Source: Burkholderiaceae bacterium (GTDB lineage: Bacteria > Pseudomonadota > Gammaproteobacteria > Burkholderiales > Burkholderiaceae_E). From it: a stretch of 64,000 nucleotides of DNA. Below are positions 42,050-50,203 of the stretch, piece after piece; position 1 is the first letter of the stretch, and each line of letters opens with the position of its first letter. The stretch covers positions 25,020-89,019 of the forward strand of contig JADJVQ010000020.1 of NCBI GenBank assembly GCA_016710525.1, in the 5' to 3' direction. The notes beneath the pieces are model-generated. The model was not told the origin of the DNA and made no database searches. It saw only the letters and a list, made by a program, of their open reading frames with translations. Both the position numbers and the translations under genes were made by a program.

Positions 42050-43675
42050 ATGGTTCAAGCCAGACATGAGTCCGTGCTCGCAACTGTTGTTCGGGGATTG
42101 AGTCTTCCGGTCGGTCTGGCGGTGACGCTGGCTGCGGTGATGCCTGCGGCGGCCCAGACTGCGGGCGGAACCCTGCGGACCTACAACAGCTCGAACCCGC
42201 CCAGCGCATCGATTCACGAAGAAGCAACCGTCTCCGTGGTGATGCCGTTTTCGGCGGTGTTCAACAACCTGATGATGTACGACCCCTCCAAGGCGAAAAA
42301 CAGCATGGAGACGATCGTCCCCGAGCTGGCCGAGAGCTGGGCCTGGGACGCCTCACGCACGAAGTTCACCGTCAAGCTGCGCAAGGGCGTCAAGTGGCAC
42401 GATGGCAAGCCCTTCACCTCGAAGGACGTGCAGTGCACCTGGGACAAGCTGCTCGGCAAGCATGCCGATGCGTTCCGCAAGAATCCGCGCGCGGTCTGGT
42501 GGGAAAACGTCAAGGAGGTCACACTCAACGGCGATTTCGAAGCGACTTTCGTGCTCATCAAGCCGCAGGCCTCGCTGCCCGCGCTGATGGCGTCGAACTA
42601 CACACCGGTCTATCCCTGCCATGTCGCGGCCAAAGACATGCGCACCAAGCCGATCGGCACCGGTCCGTTCAAGTTCGTATCGTTCGAATCGAACAACTCG
42701 ATCAAGCTCGCGAAGAACACCGAGTACTGGAAGCCCGGACGCCCGTATCTGGACGGAATCACCTACAGCATCATCGGCAACCGCTCCACCCGCACGCTCG
42801 CGTTCGCGGCCAATGAGTTCGATCTCACTTTCGTGGCGGACATCACCCCCCCGATGGTGGCCGATGTGCTCGCCAGGTCGCCCAAGGCGGTCTGCCAGAC
42901 GGTGCCGACCAACGTCAGCTCCAACCTGCTCGTGAATCGCGAGAAGCCGCCCTTCAATGATGCCAATCTGCGCAAGGCGATGACGCTCGCGATCGATCGC
43001 AAGGCGATGAACGACATCATCTCGCAGGGCAAGTCCATCGTCTCGGGCCCGCTGCTGGCGCCGCCGGCCGGCGTCTGGGGAATGTCCGGTGAGGCCCTCG
43101 CGGCGCTGCCCGGCTACGGCGGCACGCAGGCCGAGCGACTGGCGGCGGCGCGCAAGATCATGAGCAGCCTGGGCTATGGACCCGACAAGCGCCTGAAGAT
43201 CAAGGTGTCGACGCGCGATTTCCAGGCCTACAAAGATCCGGCGGTGCTGCTGGTCGATCAGCTGAACCAGATCTACTTCGACACCGAACTGGAGATCGTC
43301 GAGTCCTCGGTCTGGTATGGCCGGGCTGCGCGCCGGGACTACACGGTCGCGCTCAATCTGACCGGTGCCGGCGTGGACGATCCGGACGTGGTGCTGGTGG
43401 AGGGTTACACCTGCGGCTCCGAGCGCAACTACACCAAGTACTGCAATGCGCAGGTCGACAAGCTGATCGATGCACAGTCGCAGGAAGCCGACTTCACCAA
43501 GCGCAAGGCGATCGTCGGACAGATCGAGAAGATTCTCGATGAAGACGCCGCGCGCCCGATCATCCTGCACGGCGTGGCTGCAACCTGCTGGCACCCCCAG
43601 ATGAAGGGTCTGGTGCTGCAACAGAACAGTATCTACAACAATTGGCGCTTCGAAGACGTCTGGCTGGCCAAGTGA
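42050..43675 (+). CDS. ABC transporter substrate-binding protein, family 5 (peptide/nickel type)
   Basis: A 541-residue periplasmic binding protein with a signal peptide ending AAAQ. The family-5 pattern is present: FTVKLRKGVKWHDGKPFTSKDV near residue 100, PIGTGPFKFVSFE, and a long C-terminal lobe. It begins the five-gene importer operon that follows (permeases and ATPases). The start is uncertain: ATG 42050 has only a weak site, GTG 42032 is possible, and the strong ribosome site at 42000 serves another frame. Confidence 0.85.
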   Translation: MVQARHESVLATVVRGLSLPVGLAVTLAAVMPAAAQTAGGTLRTYNSSNPPSASIHEEATVSVVMPFSAVFNNLMMYDPSKAKNSMETIVPELAESWAWDASRTKFTVKLRKGVKWHDGKPFTSKDVQCTWDKLLGKHADAFRKNPRAVWWENVKEVTLNGDFEATFVLIKPQASLPALMASNYTPVYPCHVAAKDMRTKPIGTGPFKFVSFESNNSIKLAKNTEYWKPGRPYLDGITYSIIGNRSTRTLAFAANEFDLTFVADITPPMVADVLARSPKAVCQTVPTNVSSNLLVNREKPPFNDANLRKAMTLAIDRKAMNDIISQGKSIVSGPLLAPPAGVWGMSGEALAALPGYGGTQAERLAAARKIMSSLGYGPDKRLKIKVSTRDFQAYKDPAVLLVDQLNQIYFDTELEIVESSVWYGRAARRDYTVALNLTGAGVDDPDVVLVEGYTCGSERNYTKYCNAQVDKLIDAQSQEADFTKRKAIVGQIEKILDEDAARPIILHGVAATCWHPQMKGLVLQQNSIYNNWRFEDVWLAK

Positions 43676-43743
43676 AGCGACCGGTGCGGTTTGCATAGCG
43701 CGTCCGGAACAATGAGCTTTCTTTTTTCGCAGGCGCTCTTCTG

Positions 43744-44691
43744 ATGGGCGCCTACTTCGTGCGCCGCTCGTTGCTGATGCTGCTGACGCTGTTCGGCATT
43801 TCGGTGCTCATCTTCGTGATGCTGCGCCTCGTGCCGGGCAACGTGACCGACATCATCTTCGACTCGGCCGGCTTCGTGAACGAGAAGCAGAAGAAGAGCA
43901 TCGAGCGCGAGCTCGGCCTGGACAAGCCCATCGTCGTCCAGTACGTCAATTGGATCGGCGGGTTGGCCAAGGGCGATCTCGGCTACGCCTATGTGTCCGA
44001 GAAGCCGGCGATCGACGAGATCCTGCCGCGCATTCCGGTCACGGTGAAGCTGGCCACCCTGACGCTGATCTTCTCGGTGCTGTTCGGGGTTCCGCTCGGG
44101 GTGATCAGCGCGGTGCGTCAGAACACGACCCTCGACTACGTGCTGCGGGTGATCAGTCTGAGCGGGCTGTCGCTACCGTCGTTCTGGCTGGGCCTGCTGA
44201 TCCTGATGGCGTTCGTGCATTGGACCGGATGGATCCCGATCTACAAGAGCACACCCGACGCGTTCTGGAAGGAGATCGCGCTGCTCGCAATCCCGGCGGC
44301 GGCCGTGGGGTTCCGCAGTTCGGCGCTGATCATGCGCCTGACGCGTTCCTCGATGCTGGAGGTGCTGCGCCAGGATTACATCCGAACCGCGCGCGCCAAA
44401 GGCGCCTCGGACACGGTCGTCAACTACGAACACGGTCTGCGCAATGCGATGCTGCCGGTGGTCACCATTGTCGGCGTCGAGGCGGCATTCCTGATCGGCG
44501 GGCTGATCGTGACCGAGACGGTGTTCAACATCCCGGGTGTCGCCCGGTTCCTGGTCGAAGCGATCCGCTGGCGCGACTACCCGATCGTGCAGAACCTGGT
44601 GATGCTGATTGCGGTGGTCGTGGTGGTGGTGAATTTCGTGGTCGACCTGACCTATGTCGCGCTCGATCCGCGCATCAAGTACGAGAGTTGA
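43744..44691 (+). CDS. ABC transporter permease, DppB/OppB type
   Basis: A 315-residue permease with six helices. It has the RRSLLMLLTLFGISVLIFVML opening and the EAA-loop region DYIRTARAKGASDTVVNYEHGLRNAMLPV that contacts the ATPase. With the DppC-type partner it forms the channel of a peptide or nickel-type importer; the cargo is not predictable. It follows the binding protein by 68 bases and is four bases from the next ATG. Confidence 0.9.
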   Translation: MGAYFVRRSLLMLLTLFGISVLIFVMLRLVPGNVTDIIFDSAGFVNEKQKKSIERELGLDKPIVVQYVNWIGGLAKGDLGYAYVSEKPAIDEILPRIPVTVKLATLTLIFSVLFGVPLGVISAVRQNTTLDYVLRVISLSGLSLPSFWLGLLILMAFVHWTGWIPIYKSTPDAFWKEIALLAIPAAAVGFRSSALIMRLTRSSMLEVLRQDYIRTARAKGASDTVVNYEHGLRNAMLPVVTIVGVEAAFLIGGLIVTETVFNIPGVARFLVEAIRWRDYPIVQNLVMLIAVVVVVVNFVVDLTYVALDPRIKYES

Positions 44692-44695
44692 TCCC

Positions 44696-45589
44696 ATGGC
44701 AGCGCTTGATCACGCGGCGGAACTGGACAAGGCAGGCGCCAACATCAGTGGCACGAGAAGCGCAGCGCTGCACCTGGTTCGACGCTATCCGCTGGGGGCA
44801 GTCGGGGCGCTCATCGTCTTCCTGTTCGTGGCCCTGGCCGTCTTGGCGGGCGTGATCACCTCGTTTGATCCGCTCACGACCAATTCAAAGGCCGCGCTCG
44901 CACCTCCCGGCGCGGTCCACCTGCTGGGCGCCGATTTCATGGGGCGTGACATGTTCGCCCGGATCGTCTACGGCGCACGCATCTCGCTGATGGTGTCGGT
45001 CGGCGCCACTGTGCTCGGGTGCCTGGGCGGGGTGATCATCGGCCTGTCGTCCGGGTTTTTCGGCGGCTGGTTCGATCTGATCGCACAGCGCCTCATCGAC
45101 ATCCTGCAATCGCTGCCGTTGCTGGTCATGGCGCTGGTGATGGCGGCCGCGCTCGGTCCGTCGCTGCCCAACACCATCATCGCGATCTCGATCGCGCTGG
45201 TGCCCAATGTGGCGCGCGTCGTGCGTTCCAACACGCTGTCATTGCGCGAGCTGCCGTTCGTCGAGGCTTCGCGCGCGGTGGGCATGAGCGAGATCCGCAT
45301 CGCGATCACCCAGGTGCTGCCGAACACGCTGGCGCCACTGATCGTGCTCGCCACGGCGCAGTTGGGCTCGGCCATCCTGGTCGAGTCCTCGCTGGCTTTC
45401 CTGGGTTTGGGCGTGCCCGAACCGCACCCCTCTTGGGGGCGCATGCTGTCGGAGTCGGCCGCCGACTACGTGCGCACCGCGCCCTGGCTGGTCATCTTTC
45501 CGGGCCTTGCGATCAGCGCGGTGGTGTTCGGCACCAACCTGCTGGGCGATGCGATCCGCGACATGCTCGATCCACGGCAAGGCACCTAG
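44696..45589 (+). CDS. ABC transporter permease, DppC/OppC type
   Basis: A 297-residue permease. The N-terminal helix AVGALIVFLFVALAVLAGVI precedes the GADFMGRDMFARIVYGARISL signature of DppC proteins. The EAA loop is EASRAVGMSEIRIAITQVLPNTLAP. It pairs with the DppB-type subunit. ATG 44696 is two bases past the preceding stop region, and its own TAG directly abuts the ATG of the ATPase gene. Confidence 0.9.
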   Translation: MAALDHAAELDKAGANISGTRSAALHLVRRYPLGAVGALIVFLFVALAVLAGVITSFDPLTTNSKAALAPPGAVHLLGADFMGRDMFARIVYGARISLMVSVGATVLGCLGGVIIGLSSGFFGGWFDLIAQRLIDILQSLPLLVMALVMAAALGPSLPNTIIAISIALVPNVARVVRSNTLSLRELPFVEASRAVGMSEIRIAITQVLPNTLAPLIVLATAQLGSAILVESSLAFLGLGVPEPHPSWGRMLSESAADYVRTAPWLVIFPGLAISAVVFGTNLLGDAIRDMLDPRQGT

Positions 45590-46651
45590 ATGACATCGGA
45601 TACCGTGGCTTCCGTCGTTCCCGCACCAGCGCCGACTGGCAGTGAGCGGGTGCTCGAGGTCTCGAACCTGCAGACCTGGTTCTACACGCGGGCGGGCCTC
45701 GTCAAGGCAGTCGATGGCGTGTCGTTTTCGCTCACGCGCGGTGAGACGCTGGCCATCGTCGGTGAATCGGGCTGTGGCAAGAGCGTGACCTCGCTGTCGC
45801 TGATGCGGCTGGTGGCCAATCCACCGGGCCGCATTGTCGGCGGCTCCGTGCACTTGGGCAGCACCGATCTGTTGCGCCTGGACGAAGAGGCGATGCGCGC
45901 GGTGCGCGGCAACCGCATCGCGATGATCTTCCAGGAGCCGATGACGTCGCTGAACCCGGTGATGACCATCGGAAGGCAGATCAGCGAATCGCTGATCCTT
46001 CACCAGGGCCTGTCGCGGGCCGCGGCGCTGTCCCGCACGGTCGACATGTTGCGCCTGGTCGGCATTCCGGAGCCGGCGCAACGGGTGAAGGAATACCCGC
46101 ACCATTTGTCGGGCGGCATGCGCCAGCGCGCGATGATCGCGATGGCGCTTGCCTGCAATCCGGAGGTGCTGATCGCCGACGAGCCGACATCGGCGCTCGA
46201 TGTGACGATCCAGGCGCAAATCCTGGAGGTCATCGCGAAGTTGCGCCGCGAGCTGGGTACCGCGGTAATCCTGATCACCCACGATCTGGGCGTGGTCGCT
46301 GAGACCGCCGATCGCGTGATCGTCATGTATGCCGGGCGCAAAGTGGAGGAGGCCAACACCGTGGACCTTTTCGTACGGCCGATGCATCCGTACACGCGAG
46401 GGCTGATCAATTCGATTCCGCGCCTGGCGCTTATGCGCGGTGAACAACAAGCGTCGGCTTCGCGGCTGCAGGAAATCCCTGGCATGGTGCCGGCGCTGTC
46501 CAAGCTGCCAGAGGGCTGCGCGTTCGCGCCGCGCTGCGCGCTGGCCAGCGATGCCTGTCGTGCGCAATACCCGCCGTATGAAGAAAAGCAGCCGGGGCAG
46601 TGGGCCGCGTGCTGGCATTCGGATCAGATCGAGCGCAGCGTCCATGACTGA
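45590..46651 (+). CDS. ABC transporter ATP-binding protein, DppD/OppD type
   Basis: A 353-residue ATPase with Walker A GESGCGKSVTS, signature LSGGMRQRAMIAMALA and Walker B VLIADEPTSALD. The C-terminal oligopeptide-transporter extension has clustered cysteines (GCAFAPRCALASDACRAQ), where DppD/DppF proteins often carry an iron-sulfur site. Its last codons overlap the ATG of the next ATPase gene (46644). Confidence 0.92.
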   Translation: MTSDTVASVVPAPAPTGSERVLEVSNLQTWFYTRAGLVKAVDGVSFSLTRGETLAIVGESGCGKSVTSLSLMRLVANPPGRIVGGSVHLGSTDLLRLDEEAMRAVRGNRIAMIFQEPMTSLNPVMTIGRQISESLILHQGLSRAAALSRTVDMLRLVGIPEPAQRVKEYPHHLSGGMRQRAMIAMALACNPEVLIADEPTSALDVTIQAQILEVIAKLRRELGTAVILITHDLGVVAETADRVIVMYAGRKVEEANTVDLFVRPMHPYTRGLINSIPRLALMRGEQQASASRLQEIPGMVPALSKLPEGCAFAPRCALASDACRAQYPPYEEKQPGQWAACWHSDQIERSVHD

Positions 46652-47619
46652 ACAAACGGCTCCCGTTCTGCGCGTCGAAGGACTGACGAAGCACTTCCCT
46701 GTGAAGAAAGGGGGTGTTGCGCCGCACCGTTGGCCAGGTTTATGCCGTGGACGGCGTCAGCTTCGAGATCGGCGCCGGCGAAACGCTGGGACTGGTCGGC
46801 GAGTCCGGTTGCGGCAAGACCACGGTGGGCCGCACGGTACTGCGTCTCATCGAGCCCACCGCGGGGCGCATCGAGGTCGAAGGCAAGGACATTACCCATC
46901 TTGGCCGTTCAGAACTGCGCCCGTTTCGGCGGCAGATGCAGATCATTTTTCAGGATCCATTTTCGTCGCTGAATCCGCGCACGCGGGCGGGCGACATCGT
47001 CGCCGAGCCCTTGCGCATTCACGGCGTGCACTCCAAGGAGGAGCGGCGCGAGCGGGTGGCGCAGCTGTTCGGCCGGGTCGGGCTGCGTGCGGCTCAGATG
47101 GATGCGTTCCCGCACCAGTTCTCGGGCGGGCAGCGCCAGCGCATCGGCGTGGCGCGTGCGCTGGCGCTCAACCCACGGCTCATCGTCGGTGATGAACCGG
47201 TGTCGGCGCTCGATGTGTCCATCCAGGCGCAGGTCATCAATCTGCTGATGGAATTGCAGCGCGATCTGAAGTTGTCGTACCTGTTCATCTCGCACAACCT
47301 GGCGGTGGTGGAGCACATCAGCCATCGCGTCGCGGTGATGTACCTCGGGCGCATCGTCGAGTACACCGACAAGGTGTCGCTGTTCCAGCGGCCGCTGCAT
47401 CCGTACACCGAGGCGCTGCTGAATGCGGTTCCGGTACCGGACCCTCGGGTGCGGCGCGAGAAGCGCGTGGTGCAGGGCGATGTGCCCAGCCCGCTCAATC
47501 CGCCGCCCGGCTGCCACTTCCACACGCGATGTCCCTATGCGGAGCCGCGCTGTAAAATCGACTCGCCGCTGTTGCGCGAGGTGGAGGCGGGGCATCAGGT
47601 CGCGTGCCACTTGCGCTGA
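46644..47619 (+). pseudogene. ABC transporter ATP-binding protein, DppF/OppF type, with +1 G frameshift
   Basis: ATG 46644 (inside the end of the previous gene) reads MTEQTAPVLRVEGLTKHFPVKKG, a normal start. The run of five G at 46710-46714 then shifts the frame. The rest continues one frame over with LRRTVGQVYAVDGVSFEIG, Walker A GESGCGKTTVG, signature FSGGQRQRIGVA, Walker B LIVGDEPVSALD and a Cys-containing C-terminus. Removing one G restores a normal DppF of 324 residues. A shorter start at 46714 would still keep Walker A. A sequencing error is quite possible; if the shift is real, the importer is probably impaired or relies on the shorter form. Confidence 0.8.
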
Positions 47620-47648
47620 CAGGGCCGGCTGATTCAGGAGACCAATCC

Positions 47649-48644
47649 ATGCGAATACTGGCAGGCACGAGCCGAGGGCTCTACCGGATCGACGGGGCCG
47701 CCGCTACCCAGGTGCTGGACAAGCCGCTTGTCCGGGAACTGGCCACCATCGGCGATCGACTCTTCGCGGGCAGTTCGCAGGGTTTGTTCGTCTCGGACGA
47801 CCAGGGCGCGAGCTGGTCCGCGGCGGGGCTGGAGGGCCTGGCGGTGTGGCAGGTGCGCGGCAGCGCCGATGGGCGCGTGCTGTATGCCGGGGTCGAACCG
47901 GCCGCGCTCTATCGAAGCGTCGACGGCGGTGCGCACTGGACCGAGATCGAGTCGTTTGCCCGCCAGCCCGAGGCCGCGCAATGGTGCGTGCCGCTGAATC
48001 CTCCGCTGCCCGGGCGCGCGCGTGCCATCCTGGTGGACCAGACCAATCCGGACCGGGTCTGGGTCGGCGTTGAGGTAGGAGGCATGCTGCGCTCCGACGA
48101 TGCCGGCGCAAGCTGGCAACTGAACCGGCCGGGCGACAACCCGGACATCCACATGCTCAGCGCCCATCCCGCAAATCCGGATGTGCTGTTCGTCAGCACC
48201 GGTTACGGGCGCTTCGATGGGGTCGCCGAGATGGTCGAAGGCAACGCCGGGGTATTCCGCTCAGACGATGGCGGCGCGAACTGGCGTTACGCCTGGCACG
48301 GCATCACTCCCCGGTATTCGCGGCCGATGTGCATCGATCCGCATCCGCCCTACGGCCTGACGGTGGCCAGCGCGCCGACCGCATTTTCGAATCTGCGCGA
48401 AGCCGGCGGGGCCCAGGCGATGCTGTTCCGCTCGGACGACGGGGGCGACAGCTGGCGCTCGTTGGGCGACGCCGCGCATTCGCCCTCGGCCGCGAACTTC
48501 CATGGATTGGCGCCGGATCCGACCGAACCCGGCGCGGTCATCGTCGGCACCGACAGCGGCGAAGTGTGGCAGGTCAGCGCACAAGGGGCCTGGCGGCGCT
48601 GCGCCGACGGACTGCCGACCGTGCTGTCGCTTTGTGCCGGTTGA
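47649..48644 (+). CDS. BNR/Asp-box beta-propeller protein
   Basis: A 331-residue propeller protein with five Asp-box motifs of the form S-x-D-x-G-x-x-W (SDDQGASW, SVDGGAHW, SDDAGASW, SDDGGANW, SDDGGDSW). Such folds occur in sialidase-like and photosystem-assembly-like proteins. No catalytic residues of glycosidases are evident and there is no signal peptide, so it is probably a cytoplasmic propeller. It begins 29 bases after the importer operon. Confidence 0.82.
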   Translation: MRILAGTSRGLYRIDGAAATQVLDKPLVRELATIGDRLFAGSSQGLFVSDDQGASWSAAGLEGLAVWQVRGSADGRVLYAGVEPAALYRSVDGGAHWTEIESFARQPEAAQWCVPLNPPLPGRARAILVDQTNPDRVWVGVEVGGMLRSDDAGASWQLNRPGDNPDIHMLSAHPANPDVLFVSTGYGRFDGVAEMVEGNAGVFRSDDGGANWRYAWHGITPRYSRPMCIDPHPPYGLTVASAPTAFSNLREAGGAQAMLFRSDDGGDSWRSLGDAAHSPSAANFHGLAPDPTEPGAVIVGTDSGEVWQVSAQGAWRRCADGLPTVLSLCAG

Positions 48645-48749
48645 CGCAATGACCGAACCCGCCGCTGAGACGCGCCGAGTGGGGTGCACCGGCCTGACGG
48701 GTCGGCGGTAATCCGGGCCAGTCGGCAGCGTACGGCCTGACTGACGCGC

Positions 48750-49157
48750 TCAGTGCGCGAATTTTGCCAGCAGCACCGGTCCGGCCAGGGCTATCCACGC
48801 GCCGGCGAGCATGATCAGCGCCACGAAGACGGCAGCGCTGCCGCAGTCCTTGGCTTTGGCGGCCAGCACATGGAAGTCCGGAGAGGTCATGTCGACCACC
48901 GCTTCCAGTCCCGAGTTCAACAGCTCGGTCACCAACACCAGGCCCATGAATCCCAACAGGATGACGGTATCGGTGCGCGGCAACGGCAGCCAGAGCGTCA
49001 GCGGGGCCAGCAGCAGGACCAGCACCAGCTCCTGGCGAAAGGCGGCCTCGTCGCGCCAGGCGCTGCGGATGCCCTGCTCGGAATACTGCGCCGCGCGAAT
49101 GACCCGGACGATGCTCAATGCGGTTGTGGATTTCATGGCGTGTTCTCGGTCGGTCAT
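48750..49157 (-). CDS. dgkA: Diacylglycerol kinase, prokaryotic DgkA type
   Basis: A 135-residue integral membrane kinase with three helices. It has the family motif VTELLNSGLEAVVDMTSPDFHVLAAKAKDCGSAAV (catalytic Glu near 85, metal-binding Glu and Asp nearby) and the amphipathic EAAFRQEL. It phosphorylates diacylglycerol to recycle lipid. ATG 49157 overlaps the TGA of the upstream gene (ATGA), which argues for it over the internal ATG at 49137. The pair therefore forms a coupled two-gene operon. Confidence 0.9.
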   Translation of the reverse strand: MTDREHAMKSTTALSIVRVIRAAQYSEQGIRSAWRDEAAFRQELVLVLLLAPLTLWLPLPRTDTVILLGFMGLVLVTELLNSGLEAVVDMTSPDFHVLAAKAKDCGSAAVFVALIMLAGAWIALAGPVLLAKFAH

Positions 49158-49999
49158 TGCGCGGCGAGCTGCGGATGTGCCCTTGGAGCGTGCCGGGAAA
49201 GACGCCCCGGCACATGGATGAGGCCGATGCTCAGCCAAACCGCCAGACTGAAGTACATCGACATCCAGACCACCTCGGACTGCCAGTCGGCCCAGCGGTG
49301 TGTGACGGTCCAGCGGAAGGAAGCGTCGAACAGTCCCTGGGCCAGCGTCAGCGGAACCCGACTGTGCTCGGATTCGGCCAGCCATCGTGTCCAGTACATC
49401 GGCACGTCGACCTGGAACATGTAGATCACATAGCCCACGCCGATCGCCGCGGCTGCGGCCATGGCCGGCCGGAGTTCCCGATTGCAGCGCGGCCAGACCA
49501 TCAGCAGACTGGTCACCTGAGCGGCAGCGCACAAGCCCCAGAGTGTTTCCTCCAGCACGTGGCCGAGGTTGGACGTCGTCAGAACCGCATGCCAGGAGCA
49601 CAGCTCTGCGGCGACGATCATCGGCATCACGAGGCGGGCGACGCGCAAACCCAATCGGTGGTCGTTGGCCTTGGCGATGCTGTGCATCAGCAGCGCCCAT
49701 TGCGCGGCAAAGCACAACTCGGCAAAGGTGGCGACCGATCGGCCCACCATGACACTGGACAGCCAGGAATCCACGAGCACCAGACGGCCGACGTCATAGA
49801 CCGGAAAGGCCGAACGATAGGCGCAGCCCAGCACATAGCCGGCCGACAGCAGGATCTGCAGGCGCATGGCCTGGCGGGCCACGGGATTCAGCGCGAGCGA
49901 GCTGCGGCGGGCCAGCGCCACCGATGTGCTCCAGGCCGCGATATTGAAGGCGCTGACGGCGCACAGCATGGCCCACCACACCATCGTCGTGTTGGTCAT
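49154..49999 (-). CDS. Hypothetical polytopic membrane protein
   Basis: A 281-residue protein with about seven hydrophobic helices (ILLSAGYVLGCAY, FAAQWALLMHSI, LVMPMIVAAELCSW, AAAAIGVGYVIYMF, SMYFSLAVWLSIGLI among them). I do not recognise a family. GAGGAG seven bases before ATG 49999 is a good ribosome site. It is translationally coupled to dgkA, so a link to membrane lipids is possible. An AT-rich promoter-like element with a palindrome lies about 120 bases upstream. Confidence 0.75.
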   Translation of the reverse strand: MTNTTMVWWAMLCAVSAFNIAAWSTSVALARRSSLALNPVARQAMRLQILLSAGYVLGCAYRSAFPVYDVGRLVLVDSWLSSVMVGRSVATFAELCFAAQWALLMHSIAKANDHRLGLRVARLVMPMIVAAELCSWHAVLTTSNLGHVLEETLWGLCAAAQVTSLLMVWPRCNRELRPAMAAAAAIGVGYVIYMFQVDVPMYWTRWLAESEHSRVPLTLAQGLFDASFRWTVTHRWADWQSEVVWMSMYFSLAVWLSIGLIHVPGRLSRHAPRAHPQLAAQ

Positions 50000-50116
50000 C
50001 GATGTCTCCTCGGGCGCGGCAATCGGTCGGGAGCCGCGGGTTCAGTGTTGCTTCTGGGGAAGGCTGCCAGAGCGCACGGGGGCAGGTTTAGCTGTCGCCT
50101 CGAAATGATCTATACA

Positions 50117-50154
50117 GTATAAATAGTTTATACCATTGTTTTCGAGGCATGCAA
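50117..50154 (-). promoter_or_regulatory. Promoter-like element with 17-base palindrome
   Basis: On the minus strand TTGCAT (50154-50149) and TATAAA (50132-50127) are 16 bases apart, a normal sigma-70 layout. The palindrome GTATAAATAGTTTATAC (50117-50133) covers the -10 region and could be a repressor operator. It is strikingly AT-rich for this window and faces the membrane-protein/dgkA operon. Confidence 0.5.
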
Positions 50155-50203
50155 GCACTGCGCGGGCGAAGGGCTGGGTCGCCAGTCCGGCGAGCAAGCG
50201 GCA

